From: Castanea sativa
Lineage: Eukaryota > Streptophyta > Magnoliopsida > Fagales > Fagaceae
Direction: 5' to 3'
Length of the DNA stretch: 64,000 nt
NCBI RefSeq assembly: GCF_040712315.1
Contig: NC_134015.1
Location: 13,660,945 to 13,724,944, forward strand
Part shown: positions 11,018-22,549 of the stretch, piece after piece
Numbering within the stretch: position 1 is the first letter of the stretch
Layout of the letters: every line of letters begins with the position of its first letter
Notes under the pieces: model-generated
Database searches by the model: none
The model's input: the letters and a program-made list of their open reading frames with translations, nothing else
Told to the model about the DNA's origin: nothing
Program-made: the position numbers and the translations under genes

Positions 11018-12519
11018 GGTAAATATTATTTTCATTCCTAAAATTTGAATGAATTTTGATTTTAATCCCTAAACATCATGCAAAATTTAGGGATGTAAAT
11101 AATATTTTAGGCAAAAATACTTACGTAGCAATATAGTCATTGTTATTTTCAACTTACAATCAAGTTGGTTCATACAATTAACTTACTAACGGAAAATACT
11201 TACGTAGCAAATAATGTACATCATTGGCACACAAGTAGGTAATAAAATGAAATAAAATTTTAATTACTGCTTTTAAAAATGCCACATCAGCAATTTTATC
11301 CGTGTCAAAAAGAGAAAAGAAAGAAAGTGTGAGTTTTTTTTATTATTAAAAAATATTAAGCTTTTCTTGTTAGCCAAAAACCTAGAAATACAAAACTAAA
11401 ACTCAACCCAGAAAATTCATCTATTATCTTGCAATCAAAACTTTTCGTTATCACCCATAGAACCTTCGAATATGTATTCAGCAACACAAAAGTAACATAT
11501 TCCTACTATAACACAAATAAAACACGCAATCGATGCCACCATGAACACGAACAATCAGACAGTACTCAACAATTGCTCCTCATTTTACACTAACACAATC
11601 AATTGATAAATTCACAATACAAACTCACAAGGTTATTATTAAACAATTGTTCCTTAAATTCACAATATATACAAACTCATAACGTTATATATTAAACAAT
11701 TGTTCCTTGCCTATAAGGACAGTAACTAGCTCAATTAAAAAGAAAGAAAGAAAAAAAAAAAAAAAAAAAGATTAAAACCCTAGAAATTGAGAAATCCTAA
11801 ATTGCTTTTTGACAACCCCAACAACCAAACTTGCTGCCTCTGCATTCTGTATGCCGCTGCAAGCTACCATGGCCCTAGGCCCAATCATAGCCCTCTCACA
11901 GTCACAGACCTTCTATCCACAGCCACGACTAGGCAATCTTGTCACCGTCGAAAGCCATCAACCTCATATGCGGCCAAATCCAACTTGAAGGAATCAGCTA
12001 TGTGGGATTCCATAAGGGAAGAAGAGGAATCAGAGTTAGTGAGGAAAAGATTTTGGGTTTTGGGTTGGTGTGAGTGCCTAAGAAAATGTCTTGTATGTTG
12101 TGGATTTAGGTACTGGTATTGATTACGAGGTATTGAATTTTCTGGGTTGAGCTTATTTTGTGTTTTTAGTTTGTTGTGTTTGGCTAACAGAAAGTGCAGG
12201 AAAACTACGAACTTAATTAAAATAAAATAAAATCATCCTTTCTTTTATTTATTTTTTTCCTTATGTGGATTTTTTTTATTCCTAAAAGTGATGATGTGGC
12301 TTTTTTAAAGCAGTAATTAATTTTTTATTATTTTATTAGCCACTCATGCACAAACAAGGCACACCACTTGTCACGTAAACATTTTTCATTAGTAAGTTAA
12401 CGGTAAGAATTAATTTGATTATAAATTGAAAATAACGGAATCAAACTAACTACTATTAAAATATAAAGACCAAATTAACTATAACTCTAAAATATAAAAA
12501 CTAAAATAGTATTTTCACC
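11018..12519. mobile_element. Long-TIR Mutator-like element
   Basis: About 280 bp at the left (11018-11300) and right (12240-12519) are inverted repeats of each other. Left ATTAACTTACTAACGGAAAA pairs with right-strand GTTAACTTACTAATGAAAAA. AATTACTGCTTTTAAAAATG pairs with AATTACTGCTTTAAAAAAGC. Long terminal inverted repeats without a transposase are typical of non-autonomous MULEs. Target duplications were not identified, so the exact termini are uncertain. The interior (11300-12240) holds an open stretch around 11787-12122 of no recognisable family, which might be captured host DNA. Confidence 0.6.
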
Positions 12520-12640
12520 AAAATTTTAACCAAAAAGAATTATCTTTAATCGAGCACAAAGCCACAAACCCTCCTTTAGCCCTCTTGTCTTCTTTTCCCT
12601 TAGCCCTCAAGTTGAGTGCCCATCCCCATATTTTTAATAA

Positions 12641-12644
<4 letters not shown>

Positions 12645-12684
<40 letters not shown>
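12645..12684. repeat. (TA)n microsatellite
   Basis: About 20 AT dinucleotides in a row, followed by a CT-rich stretch. Confidence 0.95.
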
Positions 12685-12687
<3 letters not shown>

Positions 12688-12961
12688 CTCTCTTCTCTCT
12701 TCCTTATCAAAATATGATCTCATAAGACAACTCTTTCATCATGTGAGACCTGCACGTCTATTAAGCTTGAATAATATATTAGTATTTCATTTTATGTCTT
12801 CAATTCCTTTGTTTTTTCAAAGAAACTATGTCTTCAATTCAATTGACCTTGTTGGACAAAAAACAAAAGTTGTGGAGAGTAAGGACGAACCAGGATTTGA
12901 GCTTAGGGAGGGCCGAAGTATAAACCAAAAAAAGTTTGGGGACTTTTCAAATTTTATTACC

Positions 12962-13530
12962 TTAATTAACACTACAATCTAATATTTGCAGACTCAATTA
13001 AAGATCATATTGCAATAAATTAATACCAATTTCATTGGTGGTGATTTTTTTAAAATTTTATTTGAGGATTTTCAAAATTTAGGACATTAACACTAGATAT
13101 TGGCAACACTACATCATCTATATTGACTTTTGAATGATTTTTTTTTTTAAGTATCAATAGAAAATATTTAGTTTCTTGTTAAAATAAAAGTCATACTAGT
13201 TAAAATATTATAGTTTCTTGTTTTTAATTTTGGTTTATATCGAGGTTAATTAACACTACAATCCAGTATTTGTAGACTCAATTAAAGATTATGTTGCAAT
13301 AAATTAATACCAATTTCATCGGTGGTGATTTGTTAAAATTTTATTTGAGGATTTTCAAAATTTGGGACATTAACACTAGATATTGGCAACACTACATCAT
13401 CTATATTGACTTTTGAATGATTTTTTAAAAAAAAGTATCAATAGAAAATATTTAGTTTCTTGTTAAAATAAAAGTCATACTAGTTAAAATATTATAGTTT
13501 CTTGATTTTAATTTTGGTTTATATCGAGGT
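12962..13530. repeat. Tandem duplication, two 284-bp units
   Basis: The second unit starts at 13246 (TTAATTAACACTACAATCC) and repeats the first (12962) almost base for base, ending in TTTATATCGAGGTTA. Differences are a handful of substitutions and changes in T/A run length. A degraded repeat edge reading ACCAGGATTTGAG lies just upstream at about 12890. No coding content is present. Confidence 0.9.
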
Positions 13531-13757
13531 TATTCTCATTATTCATGAGACAATTGGGTTTGTTTCGATCAGAGGATTTTTTTATCATTCATGGGACAGT
13601 CGGGCAAAGGGATGAACTAGCTTATACTTTTTATTTTTGGGTTTATTGGGTCAATTTGTAAATATTTTTGGAGGAGGGGGTTCAAAAGTATATATTTTGG
13701 GGAACATTTGAAAGTTTTTGGGAATACATATATTAACCATAATTTTTGAAAAATCTT

Positions 13758-13775
13758 GGGGGGGGGGGGGGGGGG
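13758..13775. repeat. Poly-G run
   Basis: Eighteen consecutive G residues on the plus strand. Such runs are error-prone in sequencing and the length may not be exact. Confidence 0.9.
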
Positions 13776-14490
13776 ATGATTTTAAAACTCTAGAGATCCT
13801 AATTCCTAACCCATTTTTCAAACTAATTAGTAATTACTAACACCAATGACCCTAGCAGTTAATTACATTAGTCTCTATTTATCAACTAAATTTTGGGAAC
13901 CATTTTATTTAAACACTAGGTCACTTAGGCAATGGCCTAAGACCCCTAAATGAAAGAAGATGAAAATGTACTTTTCGTCCCTACATTTTTGGTCAATTTC
14001 CATTTTGGTCCCAAAATTGATTTCGTTGCAAAGTTCATCCCTAAAAAAAGAAAATCATTTTTAAAATGGTCTCTGCCGTCAACCCACTGACGGAAACTTC
14101 CTACGTGGCAGACAGAGTGTCTTGCTTGCTGATGTAATGCTGACATGACCATTAAAATATTATTAAAAAATTATTTGGCATTTTTTAAATGACACGTCAG
14201 TATTTTAATTAATAAAAAATTAAAACAAAAAATATTAATTCCTTAATTTTAATTTTAAACAATAAAAAACAAACAAAAATTTTACTTTTTTAGTTTTAAA
14301 TGATTTTTTATTAATCTAATTAAATTAATTAGAAAATTAAAAAAAAAAAAAAAAACCATTAGACCATTATATTAGTAAGTGTATTTACTTCTTTTTTTTT
14401 TTTTTAGGTGTGTTAGTCAAAAGTGCATATACTTTAAAAATCATCAAACCATTTTTTTATTATTATCATTAGAACATCTTAAACCAAACC

Positions 14491-14598
<108 letters not shown>

Positions 14599-15658
14599 GG
14601 CCGGCGGTTTGGAGCAGATCTAGATTGCTCGATCTGGGCCTCCGTCTCAGCCACCATCTCGGCCACAATAAAGCTTGATCTCAGTGACTTTAGGTCAGAT
14701 CAGTGGTGCATGGTGGTTCAGATCGGCCTTCTCTCCTCCGCCGATCCCAGCGAGTCCACCTCCACCACTGAAGCGGCGGCGCTCTTCTTCAGATCGGTCA
14801 TTCTATTTGGGTTTTGCTAGGTTTTGTTGGGGTTTGTCTTGTGGGTCATGCTATTTGGGTCTTAAGACCATGAGAGTTGATCTTGATTTTTGAGTGGTCA
14901 TGTTGTTTGGGTCTTGAGACCGAGAGAGTTGTTCTTGTTGGGAATGAATGGGAGAGCTCGAGTTCATCAATGAAAGAGTAAGAGATGATAAATTTTTTTT
15001 TCTTTTCTTTGGTGTTCTTGTGATAGGTTTGAGTTCTTGGATGTTGGGTTTGGTTTGAGAAGAACGTAAAGAACAAGTTGAAGAACATGAAGAAATTTTT
15101 TGATCTCTGTTTCTTTTTTTTTCTTTTTCTTTTTCATTTATGTTGTTGTGATCTAGGCCTGTGTTTGATCTCTATTTGTGATCTAGGTTTGTGTTTGTGT
15201 TTGATCTCTGTTTTATTTTCTTTTTTCGTTTGTGTTGTTGTAATCTGGGTTTGAGTTATTGGTTGCTGGGTTTGTGTTCTTGTAATCTGGGTTTGAGTTC
15301 TTCGTTGCTGGGTATGATTGGGAAGAACAAGAAGAACAAGTTGTAATGTTCTTATTAAAATTAATAATGATAAATAATATTTTAAAAAAATTAAATTAGA
15401 TTTACGGTTTTTTTTTAATTTAATTTTCTTTATATAAATTTTCTGACGTGACTTTGTTTAAAAAAATTAAAATACTGATGTGGTATTTAAAAATGCCAAA
15501 TAATTATTTTTAATAATATTTTAATGGCCACGTCAGCGAGCAGGGCACTCCATTTGCCATGTAGGAGATTTCCGTCAGTGGATTGACGGCAGAGACCATT
15601 TAAAAAATGATTTTCTTTTTTTAGGGATGAAATTTGCAACGAAATCAATTTTGGAACC

Positions 15659-16245
15659 TGATGAGGAATGAAATACTCCAGGTCGTCCACGGTCATCCAT
15701 GCCAACATCCGTCCAAAGGAAATCTCGAGATGTGGCTAACACCATAGCCGTCCATGGACGAAGTCAAACCCACGTCTCTCGTCTTCAAAAGGCGACCACC
15801 TCGTCCTGACTATATTCGTCCACACGAGGAATACCCCTGGACGAGCGCGTACACTTGGGAATTACTAAAATACGCTCCACCATTCCGTAATACACGCATA
15901 ACTTGCGATGACCGTTGTATGAGAAAATGCAACTATCAGGTGGTTATGGGAGTTATCTAAGAACCCCGGACATCCTGAAATCCATGGGAGGTTACAATTT
16001 CAATAACTGTCCCCAAGATACTATATAAACAGCCATTCAGACCAATGGAAGGTACGTTGAACATTTCCCAAGAAATTGGAACTTCCAAAAAATATAGAGA
16101 GAAAACTGACTTTACCATCGGAGGGTTCTTGGTCGGCGATCCCGGTCACCTTTGATTATTTTCTTTAGTTTTTCAGGCCCTTAAGAGAGCAAGTGGTCCT
16201 TTCAAATCCAGAGTATCCAGCCTACTGATTTTCCTTGCATCATCA
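15659..16245 (+). repeat. 5' LTR
   Basis: 587 bp, starting TGATGAGGAATG and ending CTTGCATCATCA. A TATA box (CTATATAAAC) lies at about 16022-16031. Hand comparison with the 3' LTR shows about 22 substitutions and no indels (near 3.7%), mostly transitions. The short ORF across the LTR is not thought to be a gene. Confidence 0.95.
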
Positions 16246-16247
16246 GT

Positions 16248-16265
16248 TGGCGCCGTCCGTGGGAA
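16248..16265 (+). other. Primer binding site
   Basis: TGGCGCCGTCCGTGGGAA lies two bases after the 5' LTR. The first nine bases match the complement of the 3' end of plant tRNA-Asp, but later bases do not, so the primer tRNA is not settled. Confidence 0.75.
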
Positions 16266-16343
16266 AGCAAAACACTATTCACTATTCTTTTCATTTGACT
16301 ATATCTTTTGTTGAGGATTAACCTTTCCCAGACAAAAGGCTGA

Positions 16344-17609
16344 ATGGTTCGAACAAGATCAAGGGCTACCAGCCCAGGCCATCAGGAGAGTAGGGATGCA
16401 TCTAGCAATCCCCTTCGTGATCGTAGGTCGGCGCTTGTCATGCAACCGCCTTCTATTCAACATATACAATCCATGGTTGCCACTATGGCAGAACTGACCC
16501 GTCAGAATCAGGAGTTGAATAGGGAGATCAACCTTAGGAGGCAGCGCCAAGATGGGCATATGGAGGGACGAGCCCAGAGTCAGGAAGGCGGAGGAAAAAA
16601 TGTCGAGTCTGAAAATCAGACAAGGGGTATTGCTTTAAGAAGAATGCCACATTTGGAAAGAGAGATGGACCAGATGCGAAAAGCCATGGAGGACATGAGG
16701 GAGAACATGAGGCGGGCAAACCCAGTGGATGATATGGTTCACCGAACGGACTCCCCTTTCACGGCTTCCATCAACAGTCATCCCCTACCTCCAAAATTCA
16801 AAATGCCTTCCTTGGATTTATATGATGAAAATCGCGACCCGTGTGACCACATTGCCATTTTCAAGACAACCATGCACCTTCAAGGGGTCCCGGATGAGAT
16901 TATGTGCAGAGCTTTCCCCACCACACTTAAGGGACCAGCGCGGGTGTGGTTCAGCAAAATACCCCCAAACTCGGTGGGATCGTTTGAAGAGTTGAGTAAG
17001 TTGTTCGTCAATAATTTCATTGGAAGACAGCGCCACAAGCGTTCCTCCTTTAGTTTGCTGACTATAGAACAAGGGGAAAATGAGAGTCTGCGATCTTTTA
17101 TTACCCAGTTTAATAGGGAAGCCTTGACGGTGGACGAAATGGATGACAAGTTGTTACTGGCAGCCTTCCACAACGGAGTCAATTCTGACTTGTTCATTCA
17201 TAAGCTCTACGAGCAGGAACCGCAGACCATGGCTGAGCTCGTCCACTCGGCCCAGAATTTCATGAACGCCGAGGATGCTATCATAGCCAAGAAAAGAAAA
17301 AGGGGAGAGCGCACGGAAGCGGGCCACCATCGTTACTCAGATCAGGGATCTCGTCCAAAGAAAGCTCGGGCAGACGAGAGGAAAGATAAGGATGGGAAGA
17401 AAGCAAGTTCCTCCGCAAGGAATCAGCAATATACGCCTCTGACCATGCCATTGGAGCAGGTTCTTATGCAGATCAAAGATGATCCATCCTTGAAATGGCC
17501 GGATAAGATGAAAGGAGATCCCAACAAGCATAATAGGAGCAAGTACTGCCGCTTTCACAGGGACCATGGGCACGACACAGACGAGTGCTTTGACTTAAGC
17601 AACAGATAG
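16344..17609 (+). CDS. Gag polyprotein of the Tat retrotransposon
   Basis: A 421-residue frame starting at the ATG at 16344, about 80 bp after the primer site. It has a basic, coiled-coil N-terminal third (MVRTRSRATS; LERQN/REMDQMRKAMEDM-like heptads). The gag core follows at about residues 150-310 (DSPFTASINSHPLPPKFKMP; LKGPARVWF; FIGRQRHKRS; LRSFITQFNREAL). It ends with a Cys/His knuckle, YCRFHRDHGHDTDEC. Gag assembles the particle and packages RNA. The stop at 17607 is probably not original: a 1-base deletion near 17597 appears to have cut gag off from the next coding block, which continues open in another frame. Gag is therefore nearly complete, but its link to pol is broken. Confidence 0.85.
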   Translation: MVRTRSRATSPGHQESRDASSNPLRDRRSALVMQPPSIQHIQSMVATMAELTRQNQELNREINLRRQRQDGHMEGRAQSQEGGGKNVESENQTRGIALRRMPHLEREMDQMRKAMEDMRENMRRANPVDDMVHRTDSPFTASINSHPLPPKFKMPSLDLYDENRDPCDHIAIFKTTMHLQGVPDEIMCRAFPTTLKGPARVWFSKIPPNSVGSFEELSKLFVNNFIGRQRHKRSSFSLLTIEQGENESLRSFITQFNREALTVDEMDDKLLLAAFHNGVNSDLFIHKLYEQEPQTMAELVHSAQNFMNAEDAIIAKKRKRGERTEAGHHRYSDQGSRPKKARADERKDKDGKKASSSARNQQYTPLTMPLEQVLMQIKDDPSLKWPDKMKGDPNKHNRSKYCRFHRDHGHDTDECFDLSNR

Positions 17610-20600
17610 AAAATCTCATTAGACAAGGAAAACTAAGGAACTTCCTTGGACGAGACCAAAGAGATGAGAAGCTGAAAGCCAAGGTGGAAGAATCATCACA
17701 TCCCCCACTAGGAGAAATAAGGGTAATTATAGGAGGAAACTCGACAGCGCATTCATCCAAGTCAAAGAAGACATATCTGAAAGTGGTGCAGACATCCAGC
17801 TGTTCGGATGACCTTGTAAGATGAGGGAAGTAGACGAGCAGGCCGTTACGTTCACGGACGAGGAGGCAGGACGACTTCACCACCCGCACGACGACGCGAT
17901 AGTCATCACCTTGCTCATTTCTGACTACATGACCAGGAGGGTGTTGATAGATAATGGCAGTTCTGCAGACATTCTTTACTACCCCGCCTTCCAGCAAATG
18001 AGGCTAGGACGAGATCAGCTTCGACCAGTGAATTCGCCATTGGTGGGATTCGAAGGAATGAATGTGCAACCAGTGGGTACCATCACATTACTAGTGGTCG
18101 TTGGAACATGTCCACAGTAGATAACCAAAGAGGTAAATTTCCTTGTTATTGATTGTGCATCGTCATATAATGCAATTATTGGAAGACCAACCCTAAATAG
18201 CTGGAAAGCGGTGACCTCTACCTACCACTTGTCCATCAAATTTCCAACCGAGTACGGAGTAGGCCAAGTACAAGGAGATCAGTTGGCCGCCAGAGAATAC
18301 TACTTGACCATGCTGGCGATGGACGAACATATACAGGCAATGAGTATAGACGGGAGAAGGATCGCAGCAGAACCCACTGAAGTATTGGAAGACGTCCCTT
18401 TGGACGAAAACCATCCTAAGAAGGTTACTAAAATTGGGGCGAGCATAGAAGAGGGGGCAAAGCACGCTTTAGTCCGATTTCTGAAGAAAAGCCTCGATGT
18501 CTTCGCATGGAATCACGAGGACATGCCTGGCATTAATCCGAGTGTCATTGCCCATAGCCTGAACGTGTGTCCCTATTCAAAACCAGTGCGTCAGAAGAAA
18601 AGAATTTTATCTCCTAAGCGAGACAATGCTATCAAGGAAGAAGTACAGAAGTTGCTTGTCGCGAAGTTCATCCGAGAAGTTTATTATCCAGATTGGTTAG
18701 CGAACGTGATGATGGTTAAGAAAGCTAACAGCAAATGGCGAATGTGCGTGGACTTCACTAATCTAAACAAGGCTTACCCCAAGGATAGTTACCCATTGCC
18801 ACGCATTGACCAGCTGGTGGATTCGACGGCAGGTCACAGAGTGCTTAGCTTCATGGACGCTTTCTCGGGTTACAACCAGATACAGATGGATGAAGCGGAT
18901 CAAGAGAAGACCTCATTCGTTACAAGCCAAGGGTTGTATTGCTACAAGGTAATGCCCTTCGGTTTGAAGAACGCAGGGGCAACTTACCAAAGGCTGGTTA
19001 ACCATATGTTCCGTCCTCAAATCGGGCGAAATGTAGAGGTTTATGTAGACGACATGCTGGTAAAAAGTCAGGACGAGGATAGTCACCTGGACGACCTTCA
19101 AGAGACTTTTGTCACATTGCGGCGGTACAACATGAAATTAAATCCAAGCAAGTGTGCTTTCAGAGTTTCGTCGTGGAAATTTTTGGGCTTCATGGTTTCG
19201 CATAGAGGAATTGAAGCAAATCTGGATAAAATCCAGGCGATACTGAACATGGAGCCACCGAAAAATATCAAGGAAGTTCAATCTCTTACCGGACGAGTCG
19301 CCGTCCTCAACAGGTTTGTATCAAAAGCTACTGATAAATGCTTACCATTCTTTAAAGTCCTCAAGAAGGATTTCGAATGGACGGACGAATGTCAAAGGGC
19401 CTTCCAAGACTTGAAGACATATCTCATGACAGCGCCGCTGTTGAGTCCGTCTGTACCTGGTAAAGAGTTTTATTTGTATTTGGCAGTGTCCCCACACGTA
19501 GTAAGCTCAGCATTGGTAAGGGAAGAGGGGAGAGTCCAGAAGCCGGTTTATTATACAAGTCGTGCAATGAGAGGAGCAGAAGGACGATTCCCGATGATGG
19601 AGAAGCTAGCCTTCGCATTGATCACAGCTTCTAGGAAGCTGAGGCATTATTTCCAAGCTCACATCATCAACGTCCTGACAGACCACCCCATAAAGAAAGC
19701 AATGAACAAGTTGGAAGCTGCTGGACGGCTGGTACAGTGGGCTGTTGAACTTAGCGAGTTCGATATCAGATACATCCCAAGGAGTGCGATAAAAGCGCAG
19801 GCATTGGCAGATTTCATCGCAGAGTTCACCCCCAGCCACGACGACTTGGACAAGGACGAAGGAATTAAAAAGTGGGGTGATCAATGTAGACGGATCATCC
19901 ACATTGCATGCAGGAGGGATTGGAGTTATATTGAAGTCCCCCAAGGGTGACAAGCTGGAGTACGCGGCTCGTCTACAGTATCAAACCACCAACAATGAGG
20001 CCGAGTATGAAGCGCTACTCAAGGGATTAGAATTGGCTAAGTTCTTAGGGGCGGAGTCGATAACAATCAGAGGAGATTCTCAGCTAGTCATCAACTAAGT
20101 AAATGGAATGTGTGATACTAAGGAGGACCGGATGAAGAAATACCTCAGTAGAGTGAAACGACTTGCACGAAAGTTCTCAACGATAAGTTTTGTTCAACTC
20201 CCCAGGGAGGAAAATATGGAAGCCAACGCCTTAGCAAAAGCAGCTTCAGCAGGAGTTACAGACGAGTATGACAACGTCCAGTATATGCCAAGCATAGACA
20301 TTCCTGACATACAGCAGATAGGAGCAGGAGAGAATTGGACAAGTCGAATAGTAGTTTATCTTAAAGATGGAAGGCTTCCAGAGGACAAAGATGAAGCTAG
20401 GAAGTTAAGGGTCAGGGCAGCAAAGTACGTCTTCATAAATGAAGTGCTGTACAAGCGAGGTTTTTCTCAGCCTTATTTAAGGTGCTTGGCCCCTAATGAG
20501 TCAAATTATGTTTTGAGGGAAGTCCATGAAGGAGCATGTGGAAACCATTCAGGGGCGAGATCGTTAGTCCATAAGATCATCCGTGCCGGCTATTATTGGC

Positions 20601-21571
20601 CTACAATGCAGGCAGATGCTAAAGCTTATGTCAAGGTATGTGACCAGTGCCAGTGCTATAGCAATGTACCTAGACGGCCGTCGGAGTACTAGACCCCAAT
20701 GATGGCCCTGTGGCCCTTTGCACAGTGGGGACTGGATATCCTAGGTCCCTTCCATATGGGAACCAGATAAATGAAGTTTTTGTTGGTAGGAATCGATTAC
20801 TTTACCAAGTGGGTAGAAGCCGAGCCTCTTGCAGCGATCACTCAGCAAAATGTGAAAAATTTTGTATGGAAGAATATTTTATGTAGGTTCGGAGTACCCA
20901 GGGTATTGGTATCGGACAACGGACGTCAATTCGTCAATGCGCCCTTCAGGGACTTCTGCAATTATTTTGGAATCAAGAATCACTATTCCTCGCCCTCCCA
21001 CCCACAGGCAAATGGACAAGCAAAAGTAGCAAACCGATCCCTGCTGAAGATCATCAAGACTCGGCTCGAGGGGGCAAAAGGGATATGGCCAGACGAGTTA
21101 CTAGGTGTTCTTTAGGCCTATAGGACGACTGTACGAACTCCGACAGGAGAGACCCCCTTTAAATTAGCCTATGGAAGCGAAGCTGTCATACCAGCAGAAG
21201 TTCATATGGCTAATCACCGAGTAATGGAGTATCAGGAGAAAGAGAATAGGGAACAACTTCGTCTTGACCTCGATCTTATTGACGAGGTAAGAATGGACGC
21301 GGAGCAAAGGATAGCAAGGTACAAGAATCTTATGGCTAGACAGCATAATGCCATGGTGAAACCCAGACGGTTCAGTGTGGGGGACCTTGTCCTCAAGAGA
21401 ATCTCCTTGGCAACTAGGAATCCAGCTCATGGAAAATTGGGACTCAATTAGGGAGGACCCTACAGGGTAATCAACTGCAAGAGGCAGGGGTCTTACTGCC
21501 TGGAAGCTCTGGACGGGCGGAAGTTAGAGCATCCCTAGAACGTGGAGCATTTGAGGAGGTACTATCAATGA
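17598..21571 (+). pseudogene. Pol of the Tat retrotransposon, multiply broken
   Basis: The domains in order are as follows. The aspartic protease has DNGSSADILYY at about 17950. Reverse transcriptase occupies 18211-19300 (MCVDFTNLNKAYP, FMDAFSGYNQI, catalytic YVDDMLVKS). RNase H follows to about 19700 (YYTSRAMRGAEGRF). A second, archaeal-type RNase H lies at 19877-20200 (NVDGSSTLHAGGIG, TNNEAEYEALLKGL). Integrase runs 20330-21571 (zinc site ending CDQCQ, core GIDYFTKWVEAEP and SDNGRQF). Breaks include frameshifts near 17597, 17790 and 19875. In-frame stops lie at 17809, 18118, 20096, 20690, 20768, 21113, 21449 and 21536. The third catalytic acid of integrase, expected as Glu, is Lys at 21023-21025. 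The RT/RNase H part alone is open for 579 codons. It cannot supply a full set of enzymes. Confidence 0.9.
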
Positions 21572-22549
21572 TAAACAGGGACGAAGGAAGTCGGTGACAA
21601 AGTAACAACTATGGTTTACGTGTTCGCTTATATTTACTGTTGTGTTCTTACTACTACTATGGTGTGTATTAAGAATAAAAAGTGCATTAGTTTATAAACT
21701 TTTGCAAAGACAAGGCTATGTATTTCCTAAAGTATTTTGATAAGGCACTAGCTCATAAGCGTGTGCCATACCTGTAGACAATGTTCATGTAATAATATGG
21801 TTTGAATCTCTTATGTATTTGATGCATAGATTTAGTTTCCATAATAATACCCACAGAAGGGGCAAAAGCCTAAGATGAATAGAAATCTTCGGACGTAGAA
21901 ACACTTGTCCAAGGCTTTCCTTTAAATAAGGATAAAGCAAAGAGAAATAAGCTGAGGCATACTCGTCCAAGGCTTTCCTTTGAATAAGGATAAAGCAAAG
22001 AGAAAGAAGCTAAGGCATGCTCGTCCAAGATTTCCTTTAAATGAGTATAAAGCAAAAAGAAAAGGCCAAGGCCCACTCGTCTAAGAAAGAAAGTAGGCAT
22101 TAAGGTGTGGCATTCCAAAGATGAGCAGCTAGTCAAGACGAGTAAAACATAAACGTTATGAACTCCTTGCGAGAAGATGAGTAATAATTGCCTAGAGGAC
22201 AAGCAAAAGTAATGCAGTCATCATTATCGTCCTAAGTGGGTCGTCCACAAAGAAATCATGTAGACGATCATTCAACACTTAGAACATTGTTTAAAAAAGA
22301 CAATTGCATAAATGATAACAATGAATAAGCTCGTCCATACAATAGATAACTGATAAAGAAGATATTCTTTAGTCTAAAGAGGGTAGACGACCACCGTCTA
22401 AAAATCCTTATAAAACGAGCATTAAAAGACAATTGTTAATAAACTCATCCAGAACACTCTAGACGAGGTAATTGTACTTGAATACATTTTTTTTTTTTAA
22501 AAAAAAAAAGAAAGCCAAACAACAATAACACTAGTTAAAAAAAATTTCT
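21572..22549. repeat. Retrotransposon 3' region with three 58-bp tandem repeats
   Basis: Between the end of integrase and the antisense gene lies non-coding sequence. Units starting at 21904, 21962 and 22020 repeat CTCGTCCAAGGCTTTCCTTT followed by AAATAAGGATAAAGCAAAG and similar. They are diverged at a few positions each, the third most. A T-run/A-run lies at 22487-22509. No function can be read from it. Confidence 0.8.

Noticed and set aside
12884..12960. Possible hAT end (ACCAGGATTTGAG)
   Set aside because: No matching opposite terminus or 8-bp duplication was found nearby.
15754..15960. Frame across the 5' LTR, also present in the 3' LTR at 24970
   Set aside because: It is simply LTR sequence upstream of the TATA box. 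Nothing suggests translation.
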